This document shows positions 4,966-5,895 of a DNA stretch of 5,895 nucleotides, one piece after another. A program made the translations under genes and the position numbers. The stretch is taken from contig JAISNZ010000214.1 of the NCBI GenBank assembly GCA_031275955.1, positions 1 through 5,895 on the forward strand, in the 5' to 3' direction. Positions within the stretch are counted from its first letter, which is position 1. The number at the start of each line of letters is the position of its first letter. Under the pieces are notes generated by a model, which did not search any database, was not told where the DNA came from, and was given only the letters and a program-made list of their open reading frames with translations. The stretch comes from Desulfovibrio sp. (GTDB taxonomy: Bacteria; Desulfobacterota; Desulfovibrionia; Desulfovibrionales; Desulfovibrionaceae).

Positions 4966-5895
4966 CCTTTTCCCAACTCTCCGCGCAACGCGGCCCGGTG
5001 GCCGTTGTCGGCCTGGGCTATGTGGGTCTGCCCCTGGCGGTGGCCCTGGCCGGGCATTTTTCCGTGATCGGCTTTGACCTGAACACCGGGCGCATCGCCG
5101 AACTCCGCGCCGGACGCGACCGCACGGGAGAGGTCTTTCCTCCCTCCCTGGCGGCGGCGGACATCCTGTACACCACCCAGGGCGAGGATCTGGCGCGGGC
5201 GCGGGTGATCATCGTGGCCGTGCCCACCCCCATAGACGAACACCGCTTCCCGGATCTGCGGCCGCTGGAAAAGGCTTCCCGCCTGGCGGGGCGGCATATG
5301 TCCAGGGGAACGGTGGTGGTCTACGAGTCCACGGTTTACCCCGGCGTAACGGAGGAGGTCTGCGTGCCCCTTCTGGAGCGCGAATCCGGTCTGGCCTTCG
5401 GGCGGGACTTCAGCGTGGGCTATTCGCCGGAGCGCATCAATCCCGGAGACCGCCTCCACACCCTGGACCGCATTGTCAAGGTGGTCTCCGGCAGCGACGC
5501 GGCCACCCTGGAGCTTCTGGCCGGCATGTACGGGACGGTCACCGGGGCCGGAGTGCACAGGGCCCCCTCCCTCAAGGTGGCGGAAGCTGCCAAGGTCATT
5601 GAAAACACGCAGCGGGATCTGAACATCGCCCTGATGAACGAGCTGGCCCTGATTTTCGACCGTCTGGGCATCGCCACCGAGGACGTGCTGGAGGCGGCCG
5701 GGACCAAGTGGAATTTTCTGCCCTTCCGGCCGGGTCTGGTGGGGGGGCACTGCATCGGCGTGGACCCTTACTACCTGACCTGCCGGGCCGAGGCGGCCGG
5801 GTACCACCCGGAGGTGATCCTGGCCGGCCGCCGGATTAACGACTCCATGGGCAAGTATGCGGCGGAAAAAACGGTCAAGCTGCTCATCGCCGGGA
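4959..5895 (+). CDS. tviB: Nucleotide-sugar dehydrogenase, TviB/WbpO type (3' end beyond window)
   Basis: This is an NAD-dependent 6-dehydrogenase that oxidises a UDP-sugar (UDP-GlcNAc or UDP-GalNAc in TviB/WbpO relatives) to the uronic acid in two steps, in the cytosol, for capsule or O-antigen synthesis. 312 residues are visible of an expected 420-430. The Rossmann motif VVGLGYVGLPLA lies at 16-27, with D40 ending beta-2, VAVPTPID at 86-93 and YESTVYPG at 122-129. YSPERINPGD at 155-164 is typical of this subgroup. The catalytic helix runs EAAKVIENTQRDLNIALMNE, with K212 and N216. The active-site loop is GGHCIGVDPYYL at 262-273, with nucleophile C265 and D269. All catalytic residues seen are intact. 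The start ATG at 4959 has GGGAAGG just upstream and overlaps the preceding small gene by 7 nt. The substrate cannot be fixed: the WNFLPFRPGLVGGHC stretch favours TviB/WbpO over UDP-glucose dehydrogenase. The C-terminal UDP-binding domain is cut off by the window. Confidence 0.93.
   Translation, partial: MLTFSQLSAQRGPVAVVGLGYVGLPLAVALAGHFSVIGFDLNTGRIAELRAGRDRTGEVFPPSLAAADILYTTQGEDLARARVIIVAVPTPIDEHRFPDLRPLEKASRLAGRHMSRGTVVVYESTVYPGVTEEVCVPLLERESGLAFGRDFSVGYSPERINPGDRLHTLDRIVKVVSGSDAATLELLAGMYGTVTGAGVHRAPSLKVAEAAKVIENTQRDLNIALMNELALIFDRLGIATEDVLEAAGTKWNFLPFRPGLVGGHCIGVDPYYLTCRAEAAGYHPEVILAGRRINDSMGKYAAEKTVKLLIAG

Noticed and set aside
4602..5807. Upstream part of a 474-codon minus-strand open frame antisense to the dehydrogenase.
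   Set aside because: It is the same codon-register artefact opposite a clearly real dehydrogenase. Only the last 72 codons (4383-4601) resemble a recombinase and are kept as a pseudogene.

Overview
The window is GC-rich DNA whose codons mostly end in G or C. It looks like a Desulfovibrionaceae-type deltaproteobacterium. That call rests on base composition and on the flavour of the conserved hypothetical proteins, not on a marker gene, so it is moderately confident at best.

Layout. Positions 1-196 are a short left edge rich in hairpins; a minus-strand frame there stays open off the window edge and looks partly coding. Positions 197-3229 (minus) hold a 1010-aa protein: a PHP-like domain that has lost several metal ligands, followed by a multi-pass membrane region and a cytosolic tail. 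A compact GC-rich nested inverted repeat lies in the 106-nt gap upstream of it, and a related copy in opposite orientation sits at positions 1-20, so the gene is bracketed by inverted repeats. Positions 3336-4100 (minus) encode a 254-aa NagD-like HAD-IIA phosphatase. These two minus-strand genes may be co-transcribed.

Positions 4101-4788 form a scar-like, locally AT-richer region. It holds a perfect 11-bp stem-loop in the HAD leader, the first ~20 codons of a HigB-type toxin followed by a premature stop, an operator-like palindrome just upstream of that toxin start, and the last ~72 codons of a tyrosine recombinase that still carries its catalytic His and Tyr. These are most simply read as debris of an integrated element.

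From about 4633 the plus strand takes over. A plausible sigma-70-like promoter precedes a 58-aa conserved-looking small protein (4789-4965). Its stop overlaps the start of a nucleotide-sugar dehydrogenase of the TviB/WbpO type (4959 to the window edge, about three quarters of the gene). This is probably the beginning of a surface-polysaccharide (capsule or O-antigen) cluster that continues to the right.

The two strands therefore carry two unrelated transcription units that diverge around the mobile-element scar. Very long antisense open frames opposite the 1010-aa gene and the dehydrogenase are by-products of codon bias and are not annotated as genes.
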